Source: Streptomyces sp. NBC_00273
Lineage (GTDB): Bacteria > Actinomycetota > Actinomycetes > Streptomycetales > Streptomycetaceae
Length of the DNA stretch: 64,000 bases
NCBI RefSeq assembly: GCF_036178145.1
Contig: NZ_CP108067.1
Span: 1,364,001-1,428,000, forward strand
Reading direction: 5' to 3'
Part shown: piece by piece, positions 17,599 through 25,251 of the stretch
How the letters are laid out: each line of letters begins with the position of its first letter
Numbering within the stretch: the stretch's first letter is position 1
The notes under the pieces: generated by a model
The model's database searches: none
Seen by the model: the letters and a program-made list of their open reading frames with translations, nothing else
What the model was told of the DNA's origin: nothing
Program-made: the position numbers and the translations under genes

Positions 17599-19829
17599 CC
17601 GGGGTGCCTCTCTGCTGTGTGGTGTTCCGCGTCGGCGGGGCCGTCGGCGCGATGGGTGGGGGCTTGTTTGGAATCGCGTGACTGGAAGTTGTCCAGCACG
17701 TTGCGAACCAGCCGGGAGACGTTGTTCTGGCAGCCGTTCCACGGCAGGGAACCGGTGAAGCAGACGGAGCCCACGGAGAACACCGCCCCGCCGGCAGGCT
17801 GCTCCACGACGACCATGTCGGATCGCACGTCCTTGCACTCGCTGCCGCCGAGCCCTGGCGAGAGCATCAGCACGTCTTCCACGGCGAGCTGGTAGTAGTC
17901 GCTGTGCCGCTGTGAGGTAGCGAGCACAGCGGTGTTCGGCGGGCTGCCGAGGCCGAGGTCGCAGCGGTCGAGTTCATCGCCGCTGGCTCCGTTCATGATC
18001 AGTCCGAAGTCACCGATCAGTTCGTCGTCGATGCCGTCGAACACCCAGGCCCACTCCGGCTCGTAGGACAGTGGCGTCCGCGCGAACGCCGGCGCCTTCT
18101 CGTCCCATCCCTGGCTGCACATGCCGATCCCGACAAGCTTGTTGGGAGAGCGGCCGCGCCATCGCCACAGTCCGCCCTGTTCGCCGGTCGTCGAGTGCCG
18201 CTGCTCCCCCGGCTGGATCTCCCAGGTACGGATTCCCGCCGAGCGGCGGACCTCCAGTACGTGTGGCCGTCGCGGATCCTGGGAGGTCACCCAGTAGAAG
18301 CCGTTGCCGCCCAGGTACATGAGGCAGCCGCCGGAGTCGAGATGGCGCTGGAGCGCGTCCAGCATCCGGCCGCTGTAGTACTCCGGGTGCCCTCCGGTGA
18401 TCAACACCTGGTAGCCGTCGAGGGCGTGCTCGGGGTCGGCGTGCAGGTCGTGGTCGCTGATCACGTCATGCTCGAACGTGCTCTGTGTGAACCAGTGCTC
18501 GACGTAAAGGTCCGCGCTCAGGCCTCTCGGAGCGTTCTGCAGCCACATGCGGTAGTCCGGACGCAGATTCAGGATGGGCCGCAGGGCGCTGGAGTAGCAG
18601 ATGCCGGAGCCGTCGCTGTGGTGGTCGTAGAGGCTGGATCCGAATTCGGGATGGTCGGCGAGCGTGGTGTCGTGTACAGATGGGTTGACGGGGTGGTCCA
18701 GGATGCCTGCGGACTCGTAGTCGAGCCGGTGCAGCAGCCGCTCGTTGGCATAGGCGAGGTAGGTGAAGGTCGGGACCAGGTAGGCGATCCTCGCCCGCGG
18801 TCGGCCGGCCGGCGGGGGTACCACGACCGGGATGTGATCGGTCTCCTCACCGTCGCCGGTGATGCCGCGCAACCGGACCGCGTAGATGCCGGTCGGCAGA
18901 TCCTCCGGCAGCGTGATGCGTGCCGCTTCCGGCCAGCCGGCGTCCAGCAGGTCGTCGTCGTGGAAGTGGATCGCGCCGTACTGTTCGGGTGCGTCGGTGG
19001 CGTCGTGCACCTCACCGGTCCAGTTGTGCCCCGTCATGGCCCTGGTCGGCATGTTGACCAGGAGTGCGTGGGCTCCGCGTCCTGAGACGTCGGCGGTGGT
19101 TTGCGAGCTGAAGTCGCGCTCGAAGGCCCACTCAGCAAGGACATCCGGACCCGAGCGCAGCACCGGCCGCTCCACCTTGCCGTTGAACACCGACCCTGGG
19201 CAATAGCGGGTGCCGTCCGAAGGACAGCGCAGTGCCGCAATGACCACTCCGCTGACCGACGAGAGATCCACCGCTGCACCGGAGTACGCGTGTGCTTCTG
19301 CATCCTCACCGGCATAGGGCTGCAGCGGCAGGACGGAAAGACGGAGGGCGTGCGGTACGAATTCGACCATCAGCCGGTACCAACGGCTCTGGGCCAGTGG
19401 CCGGTCGGCGGCGGCGAGCACCGTCCCGTCCGCCAGGCACAGGCATGGACACCCCTCGGGGCTGAGCGCCAGCGCGAGGACCTGTTCACCGTGCCGGTCG
19501 ACCAGGCTGAACAACCCCTGCTCCCGGCCTGCCCCCGGCGTGGTCGGCCAGACCAGCAACTCCGCGGAGAGCCGGGTGGTGTCTGCGGAAAAGACCCGGT
19601 CCGCCAGTAGGCAGGAGCCTGCTGCTGTCTCCTGCTCGGCCACCACCGCTGTCTGCCGGGCGACCGACGGTACGTCCTCGACGATGAAGCCGGGACCCTG
19701 CGGGTTGGCGTCACCGTGCACCAGCCGCACCAGGTCGATCGCGACCTCGCCACCGTCTCCGCTCACCCTCACGGAAAGCTCCTCGCCCGGTCGTGCGGAC
19801 AGACGATCCAGATAGCCGAACAGCCTCAT
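17595..19829 (-). CDS. N,N-dimethylformamidase large-subunit-like protein, first gene of the catabolic operon
   Basis: The 744-residue protein starts at 19829 (GGGAG five bases upstream). The N-terminal half (about 70-260) is a LamG/concanavalin-like beta sandwich. The C-terminal half (about 340-720) is the dimethylformamidase beta-subunit (DmfA2) domain, with TYLAYANERLL, SLYDHHSDGSGICY and YQVLITGGHPEYYSGRML. In the characterised Paracoccus-type enzyme a mononuclear iron is held by Tyr, His and Glu. His481 and Glu483 of GGHPEY fit the last two, and Tyr401 is a candidate for the first. No small subunit (DmfA1) gene is nearby, and there is no signal peptide. The gene overlaps the binding-protein gene by 4 bases, so it belongs to the import operon. 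It may hydrolyse an amide of the imported compound; that role is inference. Confidence 0.8.
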   Translation of the reverse strand: MRLFGYLDRLSARPGEELSVRVSGDGGEVAIDLVRLVHGDANPQGPGFIVEDVPSVARQTAVVAEQETAAGSCLLADRVFSADTTRLSAELLVWPTTPGAGREQGLFSLVDRHGEQVLALALSPEGCPCLCLADGTVLAAADRPLAQSRWYRLMVEFVPHALRLSVLPLQPYAGEDAEAHAYSGAAVDLSSVSGVVIAALRCPSDGTRYCPGSVFNGKVERPVLRSGPDVLAEWAFERDFSSQTTADVSGRGAHALLVNMPTRAMTGHNWTGEVHDATDAPEQYGAIHFHDDDLLDAGWPEAARITLPEDLPTGIYAVRLRGITGDGEETDHIPVVVPPPAGRPRARIAYLVPTFTYLAYANERLLHRLDYESAGILDHPVNPSVHDTTLADHPEFGSSLYDHHSDGSGICYSSALRPILNLRPDYRMWLQNAPRGLSADLYVEHWFTQSTFEHDVISDHDLHADPEHALDGYQVLITGGHPEYYSGRMLDALQRHLDSGGCLMYLGGNGFYWVTSQDPRRPHVLEVRRSAGIRTWEIQPGEQRHSTTGEQGGLWRWRGRSPNKLVGIGMCSQGWDEKAPAFARTPLSYEPEWAWVFDGIDDELIGDFGLIMNGASGDELDRCDLGLGSPPNTAVLATSQRHSDYYQLAVEDVLMLSPGLGGSECKDVRSDMVVVEQPAGGAVFSVGSVCFTGSLPWNGCQNNVSRLVRNVLDNFQSRDSKQAPTHRADGPADAEHHTAERHPG

Positions 19830-20372
19830 CAACACTCCCAGGAACCAGGGTGGATGCCCAACTTTCCACAGCGTGTTTGGATTGTTGGGCACTTGGTTGT
19901 GGAAATGGACCGTAACCAATGACTGAACTTCCACGCAATACCACGAAAGTAACGAGCAGATTTCAACATTCGGATCCGGCTCACTGTCGTGCGGTCCGCG
20001 TGATCCACCCGGGCCGGACTCGGTCGCGCCGTGACCGCCCGGGCACCTCGCGCCATCGGTGCGCGCCGCACAGGCACCGGGACGGGCCCACTGCCCTGCG
20101 CGCAGTACGTGCATGCCGAGTGGGGCCGTGCACGAGGGAGCGCAGCGGCTTCTGGAGGGCGACCGGACGGCCTCGGTGGCGCCAGATCCCAAGAACGCCA
20201 GGGGCCGGGTCACCGCGGTGCTGTTCCACCTCGGCGACCCTTCCAAGGACGGCCCAGCACGGCCTGCGGGCCGTGACGGCCTCTGCCCGCGGCCTCGCCT
20301 GGAAGATCGGTACCGCCGGCCAACTGGATCGTAAGACCACGTCCGACGGACGGGGGTGCCCTGACCCTGCCG
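19830..20372. other. Promoter region of the catabolic operon plus unassigned coding-like debris
   Basis: Next to the operon start an inverted repeat TTTCCACA (19863-19870) / TGTGGAAA (19898-19905) could be a DeoR operator. The 80 bases around it are noticeably AT-richer, as expected of a promoter. Between about 20110 and 20330 two plus-strand frames hold protein-like stretches (AVLFHLGDPSKDGPA then AVTASARGLAWKIGTAGQL) that would join with a frameshift. I cannot assign them to a family. Confidence 0.35.
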
Positions 20373-20858
20373 TCACCAGCCGTCCGCAGAGGTGGGACGT
20401 GGGGGCCTTTCGCGGGAGAGCAATGAGACGACCTCTTGCCGCTGCCTGGGCGCCATCGCCGGCCGGGCACCGCCGAGTGGGACCGGCCGCGTCAGGGGGC
20501 CGACCCTGACGGGTCGGCTGTGCGGCAGCTCAAGCAGACGGCAGCCGAGCCGACGCAGCCGGTGGGCCACGTCCGCGGCCTCACGGTCATCCAGTGCGAA
20601 CACGAACGGGCCCGGGATGAGGAGCATGTCGATCCGGCCCCGCGCGATCTGCCACACCAGGTTCTCCAACTGCGGCAGGCCGTCGCGGGACCGCAGACCG
20701 TTGTCCACGTACTCCGACGGTGCGGGCAGGCCGTACCACTGCGCGAGCCGTCGCATCGCGCGACGGTGGAACTCCATGCCGGTCGGGTCGTGGGGGTAGC
20801 ACCGAAGGTAGAGCGCGGTGTGCAGAGAACCGGCCTGCTGTCGTACGTGCATAACCAT
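20373..20858 (-). CDS. Degenerate serine-recombinase-like small protein, copy 1
   Basis: Residues 12-120 follow the outline of the resolvase catalytic domain: ALYLRCYPHDPTGMEFHRRA (where resolvases have Y-x-R-x-S), EYVDNGLRS-x4-LPQLENLV, then IDMLLIPGPFVFALDDREAA and LRRLGCRLLELP. The catalytic serine position is occupied by C-Y-P and the Arg residues of the active site are not obvious, so it is probably not a recombinase. The protein is strikingly similar to the 111-residue protein at 39160-39495, which stops right after the matching LP. Here the frame runs on for about 50 Arg/Pro-rich residues, suggesting a lost stop codon. The start at 20858 is set by alignment to that copy; a GTG at 20867 is possible. 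Function unknown. Confidence 0.6.
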   Translation of the reverse strand: MVMHVRQQAGSLHTALYLRCYPHDPTGMEFHRRAMRRLAQWYGLPAPSEYVDNGLRSRDGLPQLENLVWQIARGRIDMLLIPGPFVFALDDREAADVAHRLRRLGCRLLELPHSRPVRVGPLTRPVPLGGARPAMAPRQRQEVVSLLSRERPPRPTSADGW

Positions 20859-21171
20859 GTCGTTCACCTGCCAGTGATCTCAGGGAGTGCGGTGGAACCA
20901 CGGCTCCGGCAGGCCGGGGGGATGCATGGGTCGAGCGCCGGGGTTGACCAACGGATGGGTGGCCTGCTTCTCCACCATTGGCAGCGCGCCTGGTTCTCCA
21001 CATCGCGAGAATTACGTAGCCGGCTACTGAGTTCATTCGCGCCCATGCGGTGGCTACGACCCGTAATCGATATCACTCCAGGTCGCCGTGCAGAGGCAAA
21101 AAGTAGCGGCAGGGCTACGCCCAGCCCCGGCCGCCGCAAGGGACGGTGGCCGTCCGGATCCCGTACGGGAT
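20859..21171. other. Intergenic region between resolvase-like and LuxR genes
   Basis: About 310 bases between two minus-strand genes. It must carry the promoter of the resolvase-like gene and the end of the LuxR transcript. Apart from AT-richer sequence around 21000-21080 (two GTAGC-containing repeats) I see no gene or clear hairpin. Confidence 0.4.
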
Positions 21172-23559
21172 CTATTTGGCGGCCGCGGGGTTCTGGTCGT
21201 CCTGCTCGGGCAGGTGGCCGGTCAGGTTCTGTCCGGTGATCACGGTCGCGACCTGGGCACGGGAAGTACAGGCGAGTTTGCTGAGAATGTTGGCGACATG
21301 CGTCTCGGCGGTGCGCTGGGAGATGACCAGTTGCTCAGCGATGTCCCTGTTGGACTTGCCCTCGGCCAGCAGCTCGGCGATCTGTCGCTCTCGCCGGGTG
21401 AGAACCTCGGGCCGTTTCGGCACTTGCACCGTGTTCCGGGACGTAGTCTCCCGAATTCCCAGGGCGTACGCGACGGCTTCGTCCTGGGTGAGCCGCGCTC
21501 CGCTCTGGTAGGCCAGCCGGTACGCCCGCTCACCCAGGGCGTCCACGGCTGTCCGGACGATGCCGGAGCGGTCCCCTCGCTCGACCCACTGTTCCCTGGT
21601 CAGGTTGCCGAAGTCGAGCCCGAGTGGTTCGAGGAACACGGTGCCGGCGCCGAAGAGCCGAGCGCCGCGGTCGGGATCGCCCGACTTCACCGCGCTCCAC
21701 GCCAAATATTCCAGAGCGCAGCCGACGCCGAGCGGCTGGCGGAACGGATGCTGGAGCCGGACGGCCCCCCTGAGGTATGCCTCCGCGTCCTCGCAGCGCC
21801 CTTGGATCACGGCGGACAGGCCGAGGTAGAGCAGGCTCCAGGACTGCAGCCACTGCTCGCCGGCGTCCCGGCAGGCTGTGCGGCACTCCTCGCCGACGGT
21901 GCGCACCACGTGGTCGAGGTCGGCCAGGCTGCCCGCGATCGCGAGAAGGAGCTGGGCATGGCGCAGGTGGGGGTTGGGCTCACCCAGGGCTCGCTCCAAC
22001 TCGACTCCCTCACCGAGGACGAGGAACCCGCGGACCGGGTCCTCTCCGAGCAGTTGCATGTATCCCCACAGGTAGGTTGCGTGGGCGATGCGGGCCGGGT
22101 CTCGCAGGCTCGTGGCCAGCCGGTGGCACTCCTCGATCATGGCGAGAGCCGCGCGCTCCGCCGGCCTGCCCCGATCTCCGCTGTAGTTGCTCACGAGGCT
22201 GGCCGCCCAAAGGGCGTCGACCCGGTGCGGGCCCGGCGCCGGGCTGCCGGCCAGGGCTCGCGCCAGCCAGATCGCGCCTTCTTGTACCAGGCCGCACACG
22301 ATCCAGTAGGTCCACAAGGAGGCAGCCATCCGGAGGGCGTGGGGTGCTTCGCCAGGCTCCGTGAGGCAGTACTCCAGAGCCGCGCGCAGGTTGGCGTGCT
22401 CCCGGCGCGCGGAAGCGAAGAGGATGACCTGTCCAGGGCCGAACCACTGGTCGTGGACGTGCTCGGCCAGCTGCAGGTAGTGGTCGCGGTGACGGCGCCG
22501 CAGACCGTCAGTCTCGCCGGCTCGGGCGAGGTGTTCCCGGCCGTACTGGCGGAGGGTCTCGAGCATGCGGTAGCGCACGCGTCCGTGGACTTCCTCACGC
22601 GTGAGGATCGATTTCTCCACGAGACCGGCGACGGCTTCGAGCACGGCTTCGCGGGTGAGTTTCCGGTCCGAGCAGACGTTCTGAGCGGCGGTGAGGTCGC
22701 AGCCTCCGGCGAAAACCGACAAGCGGGCCCACAGAAGGCGTTCTTCGGGCGAGCAGAGCTCGAAGCTCCAGTCGACGGTGGATCGAAGGGATCGGTGTCG
22801 GAATGCGGAGCCGCGGCGCCGCCGGCGGGTGAGGAGTTCGTACCGTTCGTCCTGGCGGCGGACGAGCTCTTCGACGGAGAGTGACCGCACGCGGGCCGCG
22901 GCAAGTTCGATGGCCAGGGGCAGACCCTCGAGGTGCCTGCACAGTGCGGCCACGGCCTGCTCGTTGTCGGGAGTGACCTCGAAGCCGGGGGCGGCAGCGG
23001 CTGCCCGGTCGACGAACAGGGCGACCGAGTCGGCTCGGATCCCACCGTGGCTCCCCGGGGAAGTCTCCAGGGGTACGGGCAGGGGCGGCACCGCGAAGAC
23101 ACGTTCGCCCGCAATGTCGAGTACCTCACGGCTGGTGGCCAGCACGCGGACTCCGGGACACATCGCCAGAAGGTCGGCCGCCGCCTCCCCGCACGCCTCC
23201 ACCAGGTGCTCGCAGTTGTCGAGGACCAGCAGCAGTCGCTTGTCCCGCAGGTGACGGGTCAGCGCCCTTGCGGCGTCGGGACCCATCGTGCGCATGCCCA
23301 CGGCGTCCATGACGGTCAGGACGACTTGGTCGGACTCACCGACCTCCGCCAGCGACACCCAGAAGACCCCGTCACGGAACGCCCGCCGCACGTCACGCGC
23401 GACCTGCAGTGCCAGGCGCGTCTTTCCCACGCCTCCGGTGCCGGTCAGCGTCACCAGACGCGAGTCGGCGAGCAGGCGCTTCACTCCGGCGATCTCCGAC
23501 CGGCGCCCCACCATGCTCGTCACGTCGGCAGGGAACGCTCCATCCGCCACGACGCCCAT
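21172..23559 (-). CDS. Large ATPase regulator with C-terminal LuxR helix-turn-helix
   Basis: The 795-residue protein begins with a STAND-type ATPase: MVGRRSEIAGVKRLLADSRL, Walker A LTGTGGVGKTRLALQ (about 39-53), Walker B LLLVLDNCEHLVE and sensor RVLATSREVLDIAGE. A helical, TPR-like middle follows (about 370-690). The last 65 residues are a LuxR/GerE DNA-binding domain (LTRRERQIAELLAEGKSNRD, RTAETHVANILSKL). This is the common Streptomyces architecture of pathway-specific or stress regulators activated by ligand and ATP binding. No target operon is linked in an obvious way; the resolvase-like gene lies downstream on the same strand. A start at MVGRRSE (about 23514) is also possible. Confidence 0.88.
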   Translation of the reverse strand: MGVVADGAFPADVTSMVGRRSEIAGVKRLLADSRLVTLTGTGGVGKTRLALQVARDVRRAFRDGVFWVSLAEVGESDQVVLTVMDAVGMRTMGPDAARALTRHLRDKRLLLVLDNCEHLVEACGEAAADLLAMCPGVRVLATSREVLDIAGERVFAVPPLPVPLETSPGSHGGIRADSVALFVDRAAAAAPGFEVTPDNEQAVAALCRHLEGLPLAIELAAARVRSLSVEELVRRQDERYELLTRRRRRGSAFRHRSLRSTVDWSFELCSPEERLLWARLSVFAGGCDLTAAQNVCSDRKLTREAVLEAVAGLVEKSILTREEVHGRVRYRMLETLRQYGREHLARAGETDGLRRRHRDHYLQLAEHVHDQWFGPGQVILFASARREHANLRAALEYCLTEPGEAPHALRMAASLWTYWIVCGLVQEGAIWLARALAGSPAPGPHRVDALWAASLVSNYSGDRGRPAERAALAMIEECHRLATSLRDPARIAHATYLWGYMQLLGEDPVRGFLVLGEGVELERALGEPNPHLRHAQLLLAIAGSLADLDHVVRTVGEECRTACRDAGEQWLQSWSLLYLGLSAVIQGRCEDAEAYLRGAVRLQHPFRQPLGVGCALEYLAWSAVKSGDPDRGARLFGAGTVFLEPLGLDFGNLTREQWVERGDRSGIVRTAVDALGERAYRLAYQSGARLTQDEAVAYALGIRETTSRNTVQVPKRPEVLTRRERQIAELLAEGKSNRDIAEQLVISQRTAETHVANILSKLACTSRAQVATVITGQNLTGHLPEQDDQNPAAAK

Positions 23560-23750
23560 ACCTAGACTCGTAGGATATGCCGAAATAATGGTAACAATGA
23601 GAGGCGGGAGTCACCCCCTCAGGAAACCGGCGTTCGCCGGCCGGGGCCCGCTCGCGCCGCCGCTTGGACCCCGTCGGACGACGCCCCGAACAACACGAAA
23701 TAGGGTGATTAAAACCATACCGGGGCGCGACATGGGTCTACCGTGAGGTC

Positions 23751-24131
23751 ATGACTGGAGAGGACGCCCGTCTCGCACCAACGGGAACCTGCTGGTGTGG
23801 CTGCGGAGCCGAAGTCGGAATCGATTCCTTCTTCGCGCCCGGCCACGACAAGATCGCCGAGGCCGCCCTTATGGCTGTCCGGTACGACAATTCCGTGGCC
23901 CGACTCCTCGCCGAGCACGACTTCGGCCCGGACGGTGCGACGACCATCCGGCAGGCAGCTCTGGACAGCGGCTACTGGGAGTCATGCCCGGCCGCGGAGT
24001 GCGTCTACGTCGGCACCTCCGCGGCCGTCCGCAGGCACCGCCAAGAAGCCGATCACTTAGAGGTCCTGACAAAGCCGTTGGACGTGGCGGTAGGTGATGA
24101 GGCAGCTGGCGAGGCCGAGGAAGCTTCGTGA
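23751..24131 (+). CDS. Small cysteine-containing protein whose 3' end is fused to IS debris
   Basis: Residues 1-102 form a compact protein with a CWCGCG motif near the N-terminus, SFFAPGHDKIAEAALMAVRY in the middle and CPAAECVYVGTSAAVRRHRQ at the end, a His/Cys arrangement that could bind zinc. The last 24 residues (from about 24060) are translated from the antisense of an IS5-family transposase tail. The original stop codon has therefore been replaced by an insertion or deletion event, and the gene may be slightly truncated. It is transcribed away from the LuxR gene. I do not recognise the family. Confidence 0.55.
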   Translation: MTGEDARLAPTGTCWCGCGAEVGIDSFFAPGHDKIAEAALMAVRYDNSVARLLAEHDFGPDGATTIRQAALDSGYWESCPAAECVYVGTSAAVRRHRQEADHLEVLTKPLDVAVGDEAAGEAEEAS

Positions 24132-24210
24132 ATGTCCTCGCGTCGTTCCCATCGGATCCGTAGTCGGCGGAAGCCGTGAAGCCATGCGATGGTCCGATCG
24201 GGAGCCCCGC
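24057..24210 (-). pseudogene. IS5-family transposase, C-terminal fragment
   Basis: The minus strand encodes RTIAWLHGFRRLRIRWERRE and DIHEA, and after a frameshift LGLASCLITYRHVQRLC. This is the invariant C-terminus of one group of IS5-family DDE transposases. No N-terminal part is nearby and the frame is broken, so it is dead. Its end overlaps the last codons of the gene at 23751-24131. Confidence 0.75.
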
Positions 24211-24459
24211 AGGGCGAACGCGGCTTCCGCGCGCAGGTTCCCCCGGCGGGCGAGGTGAACGTGCCGCCGGTCGCCAGGGTCACCTCGGTTGCCCAGGCCG
24301 ACAGCCCCAGCCCCGGCGGAACCCCTGACGGTAGAAGCGGAGGAGCCGATACGTCGGGGCGCGCGCCGTCCATGAGGAACCCGGGGCCACTTCCCGTCCC
24401 GCCGGCGCTCGGGCCCATCAGGGGCAGTGCCGGACGCCGTCCTCATACCGACTGGTTCG

Positions 24460-24474
24460 ATCGACTAAGTCGAT
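24460..24474. promoter_or_regulatory. Perfect dyad operator in front of tetR
   Basis: ATCGACT-A-AGTCGAT is a perfect 7+1+7 palindrome 11 bases upstream of the tetR start at 24486, ideally placed for autorepression. The half-site AGTCGA recurs in the dyad upstream of the P450 gene (28507-28538), which supports one regulator binding both. Confidence 0.65.
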
Positions 24475-24485
24475 ATAGTGGCCGC

Positions 24486-25109
24486 ATGGCTCACGTTTCT
24501 GCGGCCGAGCGCCGTCCCCAGCTGATCAAAGCGGCTATCGCCTTTATGGCGAGGGAGGGCGTCGCCGTCGGGAGCACGCGTGCCATCGCCGCCGAACTCG
24601 GCGTCGCCCAGGCCACGGTCCACTACACCTTCGGCACGAAGGAGGGCCTGTACCGAGCGGTCATGGACCAGCTCACCGCGGACCTGATAGCGCAGGTCGA
24701 GCAAGCGGCTCCGCAAAACGCTGGCTTCGAGGAGACGATCGCCGCATTGGCCGGCGCCCTCTGGCGCACCGTCCAGGAGGAGGCGAGCGGGCACCAGCTG
24801 CTCACGGAACTGGCCCTGCTCGCCTTGCGCACCCCCGGTCTCAGCGAGGCCCGCCAGGCTCATTACCAACAGGTTAACGAGGTCACGGTGCGGATCGTGA
24901 CCGAGACGGCGTCCCGGAGCGGGTTCGAACTCGTCCAGCCGGCGGACCTGATCGCCCGCTTCTTCCTCGCCGGCTTCGACGGGCTCACGATGCAGCGCCT
25001 CTACGCGCCGGACGGACCCGCCGAAAGCGCCGGCCTCCAGGCCCTGGTCTCCGCGACCGTCGCCCTGGCCGGAGGGGGCCTGAACCTCGCAGCCGTCCAG
25101 ACCCAGTAA
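24486..25109 (+). CDS. TetR-family repressor, probable regulator of the convergent CYP102 gene
   Basis: The 207-residue regulator has an N-terminal TetR helix-turn-helix at about residues 10-56 (RPQLIKAAIAFMAREGVAVG, TRAIAAELGVAQATVHYTFG). A helical ligand-binding domain follows. The start is the ATG 11 bases after a perfect palindrome. Bacterial CYP102 enzymes are classically controlled by TetR-type repressors that respond to fatty acids (Bm3R1, FatR). The shared half-site in front of the P450 gene fits the same logic here. The gene converges on the P450 gene, with a bidirectional hairpin between them. Confidence 0.88.
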   Translation: MAHVSAAERRPQLIKAAIAFMAREGVAVGSTRAIAAELGVAQATVHYTFGTKEGLYRAVMDQLTADLIAQVEQAAPQNAGFEETIAALAGALWRTVQEEASGHQLLTELALLALRTPGLSEARQAHYQQVNEVTVRIVTETASRSGFELVQPADLIARFFLAGFDGLTMQRLYAPDGPAESAGLQALVSATVALAGGGLNLAAVQTQ

Positions 25110-25192
25110 GGAACGCCGACGTCCGTTCGCCGCACCGCGCACGCCCCCGCCGGTCCGGCGTGGCGAGGCGTACGCGTAGCGGACCGACACAC

Positions 25193-25222
25193 CGGCCACG
25201 GACGCCTGCACGTCCGTGGCCG
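25193..25222. terminator. Bidirectional hairpin between convergent tetR and CYP102 genes
   Basis: Arms 25193-25204 and 25211-25222 pair perfectly over 12 bases with a 6-base loop, and pairing extends a few bases further with a bulge. It lies 84 bases past the tetR stop and 30 bases past the P450 stop. Confidence 0.7.
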
Positions 25223-25251
25223 TGTGGTCCGAGAAAGTCGATGGGCGGGGG

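Noticed and set aside
17599..17838. 80-residue upstream extension of the sugar-binding lipoprotein
   Set aside because: It overlaps the DmfA2-like gene and would prevent lipoprotein export; the ATGA overlap at 17595-17598 gives the natural start.
21088..22884. 598-codon open frame on the plus strand
   Set aside because: Antisense shadow of the LuxR-type regulator; no motif or ribosome site.
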